From positions 186,001-250,000 of the forward strand of contig NZ_JAPYPG010000006.1 in the NCBI RefSeq assembly GCF_029937755.1: a stretch of 64,000 nt of DNA, given 5' to 3'. Source of the stretch: Henriciella sp. Its GTDB lineage: Bacteria; Pseudomonadota; Alphaproteobacteria; Caulobacterales; Hyphomonadaceae. Each line of letters opens with the position of its first letter. Within the stretch, counting starts at the first letter, position 1. The notes beneath the pieces are model-generated. The model searched no databases. It was not told the DNA's origin and saw only the letters and a list, made by a program, of their open reading frames with translations. The position numbers and the translations under genes were made by a program. Positions 42,563-50,977 of the stretch are shown here, piece after piece.

Positions 42563-43864
42563 ATGAACACGATCCCTATCCGCGACCTCAACACTACGCT
42601 GAAAGATATCGGCGCGCTAAAGCCCAGCCCGCGCAACGCGCGCACGCATAGCAAGAAGCAGGTCGAGCAGATCGCCGAGAGCATCAAGACATTCGGCTGG
42701 ACCAACCCCGTTCTTACCGATGGCGACGACAATATTCTCGCCGGTCATGGACGCGTCGAAGCGGCGAAGCTGCTCGGCCTGGCGCAGGTGCCCGTCATCC
42801 CGCTGACGAACATGACCGAAGCGCAGAAGCGTGCCTATATTATTGCCGATAACAAGCTGGCTGAAAATGCCGGCTGGGATGACGCCATCCTCGTCAGTGA
42901 GCTTGGGGAGCTTGCGAAGATGGACCTTGGCTTTGATCTCGAAGTTATCGGTTTCGAGACTGGTGAAATTGATTTCATGCTCGGCGCCGATGACGCGGCG
43001 CCCGAGCCGCCCCCGCCCGAGCCAGAAAAGGGACCGGCAATCTCTGCGCCAGGCGATCTCTGGCTTCTCGGCAAACACAGGCTGTTCTGCGGCAACGCGC
43101 TGGAGGCGGCTAGTTATCAGCAGCTTCTCCAGGGCGAGGTGGCTGCCGCGATGTTTACCGACCCACCCTATAACGTGCCCGTACATGGACATGTCTGCGG
43201 CCTCGGCAAGGTGAAGCACGATGAGTTCGTCATGGCTTCGGGCGAAATGAGCGACGAGGAGTTCCGCGCCTTTCTGACGACCTTTTGCCAGCAGGCAAAG
43301 GCCGCTTTGAAGCCCGGTGCGGTCGCCTTCGTCTGCATGGACTGGCGCCACGTTGGCGACCTGCTCGGAACAGGCGAAGCCGATCTGGGCGAGCTCATCA
43401 ATTTCTGCGTCTGGAACAAGATGCAGGGCGGCATGGGGTCGCTCTACCGCTCACAGCATGAACTGATCCCGGTTTTTCGCACGCCTGGCGACAAGCATCG
43501 CAACAACGTCGAGCTCGGCCGGCATGGTCGCAATCGGACCAATGTCTGGGATTACAAGGGCATCCAGGCGCGCCGCGAGGAGCTGAAGCTGCACCCGACC
43601 GTCAAGCCAGTTCAGATGATCGCGGATGCAATACAGGATGTGACCGCTCGCGGCGAGATTGTCCTTGATCCTTTTGCCGGCTCCGGCTCGACAATTCTCG
43701 CGGCCGAACAGACCGGGCGCGAGGCGCGCTGCCTCGAGCTTGACCCCCGCTATGTCGACGTCGCGATCCGGCGCTACCAGGAAACGACAGGCAAAGAGGC
43801 CGAGCACGCGGTGTGGGGGCAGTCGTTCGGTGAAATCGAAGCCGAGAAAAAAAAGGGAATTTGA
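42563..43864 (+). CDS. ParB-nuclease-like / DNA methyltransferase fusion
   Basis: A 433-residue protein with an N-terminal ParB/Srx-like domain (about 15-140; NARTHSKKQVEQIAESIKTFGWTNPVL, GHGRVEAAKLLG) and a beta-class amino-methyltransferase domain. Motif IV DPPY is at 200-203 and motif I DPFAGSGSTILAA near 370, so the order is IV before I as in N6-adenine or N4-cytosine enzymes. This fusion recurs in phages and prophages beside the terminase. It is coupled to DUF5681 (ATG two bases after its stop). Confidence 0.9.
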   Translation: MNTIPIRDLNTTLKDIGALKPSPRNARTHSKKQVEQIAESIKTFGWTNPVLTDGDDNILAGHGRVEAAKLLGLAQVPVIPLTNMTEAQKRAYIIADNKLAENAGWDDAILVSELGELAKMDLGFDLEVIGFETGEIDFMLGADDAAPEPPPPEPEKGPAISAPGDLWLLGKHRLFCGNALEAASYQQLLQGEVAAAMFTDPPYNVPVHGHVCGLGKVKHDEFVMASGEMSDEEFRAFLTTFCQQAKAALKPGAVAFVCMDWRHVGDLLGTGEADLGELINFCVWNKMQGGMGSLYRSQHELIPVFRTPGDKHRNNVELGRHGRNRTNVWDYKGIQARREELKLHPTVKPVQMIADAIQDVTARGEIVLDPFAGSGSTILAAEQTGREARCLELDPRYVDVAIRRYQETTGKEAEHAVWGQSFGEIEAEKKKGI

Positions 43865-43866
43865 AG

Positions 43867-44256
43867 ATGTCTGACGGTTACAAGGTTGGATATGGCAAGC
43901 CGCCTGAAGATACGCGGTTCGAGCCCGGCAAGTCAGGCAACCCGAAGGGACGCCCTAAAGGTTCGCGGAATTTCGCGACTGATCTGAAGGAAGTGCTCGG
44001 AATGAGGGTCGAGATCACCAGTGCAGGCCATAAGACTAGTATATCGACGCAGAAAGCTGCGCTGATGCGTCTTCGCGAGCGTGCACTTAAAGGCGATCAT
44101 CGGGCGCTTGAAAAGCTGCTCACTCTTGCGGTCGCTCATGCTCCGGCTGAAGATATTCAGGCTGAAAAGCCTGAGCTAGGCGCCGAAGACCGGGCTATTC
44201 TCGATCGCGCATTGAGGCGGCAGACAGATGCACCACCACGCGGTGGCTCAAAATGA
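43867..44256 (+). CDS. DUF5681 protein
   Basis: A 129-residue DUF5681 protein with the signature GYGKPPEDTRFEPGKSGNPKGRPKGSRN near the start; the remainder is helical and charged. In phages and prophage remnants it lies directly before the large terminase gene, and may act like a small terminase or head factor; this is inferred from position. The last codons overlap the terminase ATG (ATGA). Confidence 0.85.
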   Translation: MSDGYKVGYGKPPEDTRFEPGKSGNPKGRPKGSRNFATDLKEVLGMRVEITSAGHKTSISTQKAALMRLRERALKGDHRALEKLLTLAVAHAPAEDIQAEKPELGAEDRAILDRALRRQTDAPPRGGSK

Positions 44257-45716
44257 AGATTCAGAATAAAGAACTGCTCCTGCAGGAGCTTATGAAAGCT
44301 GATTTCCGGATATTCCTGGAAAAGGTTTTCCATGAGGTATCGCCGGGCGATGAGTTCGTCGACAACTGGCACCTGGATGCAATCACCTGGCACCTGCGCC
44401 AGTGCGCGGAGGGCTCAGTCAGAAACCTGATCATCACTCAACCGCCGCGCTCACTTAAATCGATCTGCGCATCAATCGCGTTTCCGGCATGGCTGCTTGG
44501 TCAGGATCCGAAGAAGCGCATTGTCTGTGTCAGCTATAGTCAGGAGCTATCCCTCGAGCTTGCGCGAAAGTTCCGGCAGGTGATCGAAAGCGACTGGTAC
44601 GCCAGGCTTTTCCCGTCCATGCGGCTGGCAAAGCGGGCAGAGCATGACATTCAGACGACGCGGGGGGGCGGCCGGCTTGCAACCTCCGTCGGAGGCACGC
44701 TTACGGGGCGCGGCGGGGATGTCCTCATCATCGACGATCCAATCAAGCCAGAAGATGCTCGTTCTGAATCAGCGCGCCGCCAGGCAATCGAATGGTATGG
44801 AGGCACGCTTTCCAGTCGGCGCAACAATGCCAGAACGGCGGTTACCATACTTGTGATGCAGCGGCTTCACGAGGAAGACCTTGCCGGTCACCTGCTTGAA
44901 TCCGCCACATTCCGCCATCTCGATCTTCCGGCAATAGCCCAGGAAGATCTGCAGGTACCCACCGGACCATCTGAGACGCATGCGTTCAGCCAAGGAGACC
45001 TGCTTCAGCCTCTCCGCGAAGATAAAGCCGTTCTGGATGAAATGCGTAGGACAATGGGAAGTCTGGTATTTTCGGCGCAGTACCTTCAGCGCCCGGTCCC
45101 TGCCGAAGGCAACCTGATAAAGAAGCGGTGGTTTCCGGAGTATTCGGCAAAGCCCGAGGACGGCCAGGTGCTTCAGAGCTGGGATACGGCATCGTCTGTC
45201 CAGAACAGCGCAGATTACTCCGCCTGTGTGACCGCTGTCGCCAGTGATGGCCGCCTCTGCATCGTTGATGTTTTCCGCGAACGCCTGGCCTATCCGGATC
45301 TGAAACGCGAGATCATTGACCGCGCGTTGCGCTTCGGTGCGGCCACCGTGCTGCTTGAGGATGCGGGCTCCGGCAAACATCTGCTCGCTGAGCTGAAGCG
45401 CTCATCCGACGTCGATCTGCCAACCTTCATCGGGCGCAAGCCGGAAGGCGCAAAGGAGCAGCGCATGGAAGCGGCCTCCGCCATGATCGAGGCCGGCGAT
45501 GTCCTGCTCCCGCGTGAAGCCCCATGGGTGTCGGTATTCCTTGGTGAAATTCTGGCTTTTCCGAATGCGCGCCATGACGACCAGGTCGATGCGCTCTCGC
45601 AGATGATCAACTGGTACAGGCTGAGATCAGGCTTTCCTACCATCGGGATCGGCCGTTTTGGCATAGTCCCGGCCGGAGAGATCATTCGGGGCGAGGCACG
45701 CGACGACTGGCTTTAG
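44253..45716 (+). CDS. Phage terminase large subunit
   Basis: A 487-residue DNA-packaging motor. The ATPase half has an adapted Walker A (PPRSLKS, about 64-70), Walker B VLIIDDP (Asp161-Asp162) and the coupling segment LVMQRLHEEDLAGHL. The RNase-H-like nuclease half has acidic residues in QSWDTASS, LLEDAGSG and ARHDDQVDAL. It is full-length and looks intact. No portal, capsid or tail genes follow, so this is an orphan packaging set. Confidence 0.92.
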   Translation: MKIQNKELLLQELMKADFRIFLEKVFHEVSPGDEFVDNWHLDAITWHLRQCAEGSVRNLIITQPPRSLKSICASIAFPAWLLGQDPKKRIVCVSYSQELSLELARKFRQVIESDWYARLFPSMRLAKRAEHDIQTTRGGGRLATSVGGTLTGRGGDVLIIDDPIKPEDARSESARRQAIEWYGGTLSSRRNNARTAVTILVMQRLHEEDLAGHLLESATFRHLDLPAIAQEDLQVPTGPSETHAFSQGDLLQPLREDKAVLDEMRRTMGSLVFSAQYLQRPVPAEGNLIKKRWFPEYSAKPEDGQVLQSWDTASSVQNSADYSACVTAVASDGRLCIVDVFRERLAYPDLKREIIDRALRFGAATVLLEDAGSGKHLLAELKRSSDVDLPTFIGRKPEGAKEQRMEAASAMIEAGDVLLPREAPWVSVFLGEILAFPNARHDDQVDALSQMINWYRLRSGFPTIGIGRFGIVPAGEIIRGEARDDWL

Positions 45717-45814
45717 ATGCGGTTCTGAGGCAACAACCACTGGTCGAGTTCTTCATCTTTGATAAATTCTGATATGCGAACCCTCAACGCGCAATATTCA
45801 GGGGTTTGCAGAGG

Positions 45815-46841
45815 ATGAAGGAACTCGAACTGCCGCCAAGGGCATCGGCGCTGTCACAGTCAATGCGCGATCTTGGCTACTCTCTAGAGACCGCGATTGC
45901 CGATATAATCGATAACAGCATCGCCGCCGGGGCTTCTGCCGTGGATATCTGGTGCGACCCATCCGACAACGACCCCTCGCTCGCAATAGTCGATGACGGC
46001 TCTGGCATGGACGAAGAGACGCTTATCGAGGCAATGCGCTATGGCTCCCGCGATCCCGGTCAGGCGCGAAAGTCCACCGATCTTGGACGCTTTGGTCTCG
46101 GTATGAAGACTGCGTCCTTTTCCCAGTGTCGCGAACTTACAGTCGTGTCCAGAAGAGGTAATCAACAAACCGCCGCTCAGTGGGATCTTGATCGTCTGGC
46201 GCAGGATGCATGGAAGATCGGCCTGCTTGATGACGGGGAGGTCAAAAAGCTGTCCTGGCTGGATGAGCTTCCGGAGACAGGCACCATGGTGCTCTGGAAA
46301 AAGCTGGACCGGATGAGCGAGCAGAAGACCGGAGCAGCCGGCGCAGCGCTTCTGACCGAGAAGCTCGCACTCCTCGAAAACCACCTCTCTCTTGTCTTCC
46401 ACCGCTTTCTGCCAGCGAGTAAAAGTGCTTCGGGCAAACTCGTGATCCATATCAATGGTCATCCTGTCACCGGATTTGATCCATTCTGCCGGTCAAACCC
46501 CGCGACCACAGCACTTCCGCCGCAGCATGTCCGCATCAGGGGACATCGCATCCCGATACAGGCGTATGTTCTACCGCATCACAGCATGCTGAGCCGCTCC
46601 GAGTATGACTTCTATCGCTCGCGCAGCGATTTCATCTCGAACCAGGGCGCCTACATCTACCGAAACGACCGTCTCATGGCCTGGGGCGACTGGTTCAGGA
46701 TGATCCCGAAGGGCGAAGCTACGAAATTGGCAAGGGTAGAGATCGATTTTCCAGCAGAACTTGATGAGGAATGGACGATCGATATCAAGAAGTCTCGCGC
46801 GCATCCCCCCTGAAGTGCGCGAGCAGCTGAAACAGATCGTT
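45815..46841 (+). pseudogene. GHKL ATPase (MutL/MORC-like), frameshifted and truncated
   Basis: The N-terminal part is a GHKL ATPase: N box AIADIIDNSIAAGA (Asn34), DDGSGM (60-65), and GRFGLGMKTASF (91-102). The frame stops at 46811-46813 just after a 6-C run (46805-46810). Dropping one C restores EVREQLKQIV, the expected continuation, up to about 46841, where sequence switches to the end of the convergent dcm gene. The normal C-terminal part is missing. Such ATPases pair with Dcm, Vsr, Z1 helicase-like and PD-(D/E)XK proteins in complex restriction systems. Confidence 0.8.
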
Positions 46842-48299
46842 GTCCGGGAAGGTCTGGAGGCGAGCAGCTTCTCTCACCGTGAGGCTGCGACACTGCTCAG
46901 GATCCGGATGAATGTAGTAGTGGCCATCCTTTGAAATATGACTGGTCACCGTCGTGGACGGTCGACCTTCAACCTGAACCTTGAACCGGTCTGCAAACTT
47001 TCCCGATGTCCAGTTCGAATGAGCCGGCGCAAGCTCGGCAGGAAAGTCGCGGGCTCTCGGCGACTGGCCATCCGTAACGCGAGCAAAGATCGCGCAGAAC
47101 AGATACCGGGTGAGATCATCCGCCATATGTCCACGGCTTTCATGGTTGATCGTGAACGACAGACGCGGATCCCGAAGAAACCGCTCCAGCTCGTCATTCG
47201 AAGGCGGAAGCTCCGAGAGAGTGGATTTTCGCTGCCGGACTTCCAGTTTTGCGGCATCCTCGCAGAGGTTTCGCGCGGCTTCGGTTATGTTCTGGTGAAG
47301 TCTGCAGTCGGATGACTGGAGGGCAGCAATGATCTTCCTCGCCCCGGCTCGGACGGCTTCGCTCCACGCCTCGGGCGCGTCACCTCGGCTCAGGCCGCTG
47401 CGAAGGGCTGGCAGGTTGGCAATCACATCCTGCGTTGTTCTTCGCTCTCCCTGATGGCGAAGAAAGGTCTGCGTGAGCCTTTCCGTGGTCTCCTCGATCA
47501 GGTCCTTGCGCACGCCAACGATGAAGACGCGATGCCTTGCTTGCGGGATTCCGAACTCTTCGGCTCTGACTATGAAGTCACGGGGTTTCAGGTTGGGCTC
47601 AGCATTCAGCAGGTCTGACTCAGCTGGTGCGAGCGCGAGCAACAGGTACTCATGGCCGATCCTGCCCGGTCTTTCGAGATCGACCATGATTTTCTCGAAG
47701 ATCCGCTGCTTGCCAACGGAGGATGACAACATGCCTTTCACGTTTTCCATCACGAAAGCTGCCGGCTGGAGCTTCGAGAGAATGGAAATGTACTCGCGGT
47801 AGAGAAAGTGGCGATCGTCGGTTTCGGGGTCGTAATCCTTCCGGCCGGCATTCCTTGCACGCCCGATCAGCGAATACGCCTGGCAGGGAGGGCCGCCGAT
47901 GACGATGAACTGGCGCCCGGTATCGCCGGCACCCGTTTCAAGCAGTTCGTCGAGACGGTCGTATACGAGCTGATCGCCCTCTTCAGACCCGAGTGTCGCA
48001 AGAATGGCCTCCCGCTCGGCCGCCTGCCATTCATCAGCGTACATCTCTGCAAGTTCGGCAAGGTCGATTCGACCGCGAAGGAGATCGTAATAGGCTTCCG
48101 GCAGTTCGCCATGGTTGAATTGCCGCGTGAATGCTCGCAGCCGTAGAGTCCTGTGGGCCGAGGCTTCCTTTTCCACGGACATGACAATATCGAACGCGCG
48201 CTGGCCCGTGTCGTCCAGGATCGATGAGAAACCTTCCGCCAGTCCGCCCGGCCCGGCGAACAGGTCCACGACCTTGTATGGGGTGTTCTGTCTGGTCAT
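46785..48299 (-). CDS. 5-methylcytosine DNA methyltransferase (Dcm-type), C-terminally truncated
   Basis: A 504-residue cytosine methyltransferase: motif I DLFAGPGGLAEGF (12-24), motif IV GGPPCQAYS with catalytic Cys139, motif VI MENVKG (184-189), motif VIII QARHRVF and motif IX LTVREAARLQTFPDN. After FPDN the normal motif X (xxVGNAVPP) is absent; instead the frame reads the antisense of the GHKL ATPase gene (DLFQLLAH) to a stop. Loss of motif X makes activity doubtful. It is divergent from vsr, with 64 bases between starts. Confidence 0.85.
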   Translation of the reverse strand: MTRQNTPYKVVDLFAGPGGLAEGFSSILDDTGQRAFDIVMSVEKEASAHRTLRLRAFTRQFNHGELPEAYYDLLRGRIDLAELAEMYADEWQAAEREAILATLGSEEGDQLVYDRLDELLETGAGDTGRQFIVIGGPPCQAYSLIGRARNAGRKDYDPETDDRHFLYREYISILSKLQPAAFVMENVKGMLSSSVGKQRIFEKIMVDLERPGRIGHEYLLLALAPAESDLLNAEPNLKPRDFIVRAEEFGIPQARHRVFIVGVRKDLIEETTERLTQTFLRHQGERRTTQDVIANLPALRSGLSRGDAPEAWSEAVRAGARKIIAALQSSDCRLHQNITEAARNLCEDAAKLEVRQRKSTLSELPPSNDELERFLRDPRLSFTINHESRGHMADDLTRYLFCAIFARVTDGQSPRARDFPAELAPAHSNWTSGKFADRFKVQVEGRPSTTVTSHISKDGHYYIHPDPEQCRSLTVREAARLQTFPDNDLFQLLAHFRGDARETS

Positions 48300-48363
48300 T
48301 CTGTTCCGACTCGTCTCGACCCGAGGTCTAGCGACAGTCGCTCCGGAAGCGAAGGGAAAGAAC

Positions 48364-48807
48364 ATGACCGATGTCGTAGATCGCGCCACACGATCCCGCA
48401 TGATGGCTGGAATTCGAGGCAGTAATACGAAGCCCGAGCTGCTTCTCCGTAAGGGGCTTCATGCGCTCGGGTTTCGCTATCGCCTTCACGCGAAGGAACT
48501 CCCGGGCCGCCCTGATCTGGTCTTTCCGAAACATGAGGCCGCGGTCTTCGTGCACGGCTGCTTCTGGCATCGTCATCCGGGGTGCCGCCTCACGACAACG
48601 CCAGGTACCCGGCCCGATTTCTGGAAGGAAAAATTCCGGTCCAATGTCGATCGCGACCAGCGCAATCTCGGTGCTCTGCGGGAGGCAGGCTGGCGGACCG
48701 CAGTGGTCTGGGAGTGTGCGCTGCGCGGCGACCAGGTGCCGGGAACCGTACAGACCGTTTCAGCATGGCTCGTGGGTGATACGCCTGATCTCGACGTCGG
48801 AGCCTGA
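48364..48807 (+). CDS. vsr: Very short patch repair endonuclease Vsr
   Basis: Nicks beside T:G mismatches made by deamination of 5-methylcytosine. The 147-residue protein has the family start DRATRSRMMAGIRGSNTKPELLLRKGLHALGFRYR, catalytic Asp51 in GRPDLVFPK, and the zinc/active-site stretch VFVHGCFWHRHPGC. ATG 48364 is preceded by GAAGGGA. It is divergent from the truncated dcm gene, its natural partner. The C-terminus is short but plausible. Confidence 0.93.
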   Translation: MTDVVDRATRSRMMAGIRGSNTKPELLLRKGLHALGFRYRLHAKELPGRPDLVFPKHEAAVFVHGCFWHRHPGCRLTTTPGTRPDFWKEKFRSNVDRDQRNLGALREAGWRTAVVWECALRGDQVPGTVQTVSAWLVGDTPDLDVGA

Positions 48808-49004
48808 CGGAGCACGCTCGGACAGATCTTCGCGAGGCGTTTTTGTCAGTTTTTGTGCCCTGATTGACGCGGCTCGGTCTGCCAGATTGTGAACGCGCAC
48901 GCACCAATGGTGGGGGGTCGCAATTGCTCTGCTCCCCAAAAACTGGATCGTTCTGAACTGGAGTTTCTGGCAGTCTCTGACCCGGGCTGGCAGGAGCAGG
49001 ATGG

Positions 49005-49271
49005 ATGAAGGCATCGAAATTCACGGACGCGCAAAAGGCGTTCATACTGAAGCAGGGTGAGCAAGGCATCCCGGTGGCAGAAATCTGCCGCAAGGCCTGG
49101 ATCAGCCAGGCGACCTATTTCAACTGGAAGAAAAAATACGCTGGCTTGATGCCTTCGGAAATGAAGCGCCTGAAGCAGCTGGAGGACGAGAATACCCGGT
49201 TGAAGCGGATCGTCGCCGACCTGACGCTGGATCGGGAAATGCTGCAGGATATCATCAAGCGAAAGCTGTAA
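49005..49271 (+). CDS. IS3-family transposase OrfA
   Basis: An 88-residue HTH_Tnp_1 protein (KFTDAQKAFILKQGEQGIPVAEICRKAWISQATYFNWKKKYAG) with a C-terminal leucine zipper (MKRLKQLEDENTRLKRIVADLTLDREMLQDI) that binds the IS ends. It ends in a -1 overlap with orfB, so a fused OrfAB transposase can form by frameshifting near the GAAAGCTG at its end. Confidence 0.92.
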   Translation: MKASKFTDAQKAFILKQGEQGIPVAEICRKAWISQATYFNWKKKYAGLMPSEMKRLKQLEDENTRLKRIVADLTLDREMLQDIIKRKL

Positions 49272-50107
49272 GGCCTGGTCGCAAAAGAGAGCTGGTCAAA
49301 GAGGCTGTTCGGGAGTGGGGCGTGTCGATCCGTCATGCCTGCCGGACCCTGATGCTGGACACGTCCACCTATCACTACAAGCCTCAGCAGCGCTATCAGG
49401 CCGTCCTGGAACGACGAATCAGGGAAATCTGCGAGACACGCGTACGCTACGGATGTCGCCGTGTGCACGTCTTGCTTTGCCGTGAGGGCTGGGTTGTGAA
49501 TGTGAAGAAAGTCCGCAGGATATACAATGAGTTAGGCCTGCAGCTGCGCAACAAGTCACCGAAACGAAGGGTGAAGGCGAAGCTCAGCCGTGATCGCCGG
49601 GAAGCTGTGTCTCCGTTGGAAGTCTGGGCGATGGACTTCGTTCATGATCAGCTTGCCACGGTACGGAAGCTCAGGATTCTGACGGTGGTCGACACCTGGT
49701 CGAGGTACGTTCCCGCAATCGATGCACGCTACAGTTATCGCGGCGAGGATGTCGTTCAGACCATGGAGCGGATCTGCGCCCAGACGGGGTATCCGAAGAT
49801 GATCCGCGTGGATCAGGGATCCGAGTTTATCTCGCGCGATCTCGATCTGTGGGCATTTTCGAAGGGCCTCGTTCTCGACTTCTCCCGCCCCGGCAAGCCG
49901 ACGGACAATGCCTTTATCGAGGCGTTCAACGGCCGGCTCAGGTCGGAGTGCCTGGATGCGCACTGGTTCATGAGCCTGCCAGACGCAAGGGAAAAGCTGG
50001 AGGCTTGGCGTGTAGACTACAATCAGCTACGACCTCATAGCGCGATCGGGAACAAAGCCCCGCAAGCGCTGATAAATCACCCGGCCGTCACCAGTCCGGC
50101 CGAGTGA
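49268..50107 (+). CDS. IS3-family transposase OrfB (DDE integrase domain)
   Basis: Catalytic part of the element. The frame begins in the overlap with orfA (KAVRPGRKRELVKEAV) with no good own start; 49322 GTG is an alternative. The rve domain has all three acids: Asp in AMDFVHDQ, Asp in RVDQGSEF and Glu in DNAFIEAFNGRLR. It ends YNQLRPHSAIGNKAP. It looks intact, so the element may be active. Confidence 0.9.
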   Translation, partial: VRPGRKRELVKEAVREWGVSIRHACRTLMLDTSTYHYKPQQRYQAVLERRIREICETRVRYGCRRVHVLLCREGWVVNVKKVRRIYNELGLQLRNKSPKRRVKAKLSRDRREAVSPLEVWAMDFVHDQLATVRKLRILTVVDTWSRYVPAIDARYSYRGEDVVQTMERICAQTGYPKMIRVDQGSEFISRDLDLWAFSKGLVLDFSRPGKPTDNAFIEAFNGRLRSECLDAHWFMSLPDAREKLEAWRVDYNQLRPHSAIGNKAPQALINHPAVTSPAE

Positions 50108-50154
50108 TGAAAGCCGGGAAACTCCAACCCGGAATGGTCCAATCCTTGGGCTCA

Positions 50155-50775
50155 GAGCACATTGAGCGGCTGATGCGCATCCAGGCACTGCGGGCGCGTC
50201 CGCGCAGACGCCAGCTTCCAAAGGATACAGGGACACGCTCCATCGTTGCTCCGAATACGCTGGAGCGGAACTTCGAGGCTGCCGGCCCGAACCTCAAATG
50301 GGTCGCGGACTTCACCTATATCTGGACTGCGGAAGGCTGGCTTTATCTTGCCGTAGTCCTCGACCTGTTCTCCCGGCGCATTGTCGGCTGGTCGATGAAG
50401 GAAGCGATGACCACGCAGATGGTCACCGACGCCCTGATGATGGCCATCTGGAGAAGGGGGCGTCCCCGGACGCTGATGCATCACTCTGATCAGGGCAGCC
50501 AGTATACCAGCGAGGCCTTCCAGCGCCTGATGACAGACAACGGCATCACATGCTCGATGAGCCGCTCGGGAAACTGCTGGGACAATGCAGCGATGGAGAG
50601 CTTCTTCTCATCGCTCAAGACCGAGCGGATCAGGGGCCAGGTCTATCGCACCCGTGATCAGGCGCGCTCCGATGTGTTCGATTATATCGAGCGGTTCTAC
50701 AAGCCCACCCGCCGGCACTCGACCCTCGGATATCTCAGCCCTATGCAATACGAGGAGCTAGCGATGGAAGCTTAA
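50155..50775 (+). pseudogene. IS3-family OrfB, 5'-truncated, second element
   Basis: C-terminal about 205 residues of a different IS3 transposase (ERLMRIQALRARPRRR, VADFTYIWTAEGWLYLAVVLDLFSRRIVGWSM, HHSDQGSQYTS, NAAMESFFSSLKTERI, YKPTRRHSTLGYLSP). The DDE residues remain, but orfA and the OrfB N-terminus are cut exactly where the first IS ends. It cannot be a full transposase; a short ORF runs in from the first element at 50104. Confidence 0.85.
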
Positions 50776-50977
50776 GTTGCCGTCCATCAAACCGGCAGCA
50801 GGCCAGTTATCAAAGGTTTCCAGGGAGATTTTCGAAGGGAAGTCAGATGCGAAGTATTGCTTGTATTGCCCCTGACTGTTCCTAACCTTCGTTATCCTCA
50901 GCAGGCACCTTTACGGGTTTCGACGATGTGCCGCATGACCACTTGCTTTCGTCCAGTCCGGCTTTAAGCACCGCGTA
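50776..50977. other. Short spacer at the right edge of the accessory island
   Basis: About 200 bases between the truncated IS3 element and the GT4 gene. It should contain the right end of the second IS. I see no gene, no tRNA fragment and no copy of the tRNA-Ser 3' end. Confidence 0.3.

Larger units (their letters stand above)
48930..50154 (+). mobile_element. IS3-family insertion sequence, IS407-like
   Basis: About 1.2 kb with imperfect terminal inverted repeats: left CCCAAAAACTGGATCG... (from about 48935) and right, read on the minus strand, CCCAAGGATTGGACCA... (from about 50150), matching over about 30 bases through TGGAG. It carries orfA and orfB in overlapping frames. No clear target duplication is visible, and the right end abuts a truncated second IS3 transposase, so it was inserted into, or recombined within, that older element. 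Confidence 0.8.

Noticed and set aside
42520-42575. Direct repeat AAAGCCGGCAAG / AAAGCCGGCAC before the ParB-methyltransferase
   Set aside because: Only two short copies; could be an operator but there is no further support.
31101-48800. CRISPR array
   Set aside because: The repeats near the recombinase are 6 to 12 bases with 11-21 base periods, too short and too close for CRISPR repeats and spacers, and no cas genes are present.
50776-50977. Right attachment site matching the tRNA-Ser 3' end
   Set aside because: No stretch resembling GGTTCGAATCCCTTCC is present here or elsewhere after the island.
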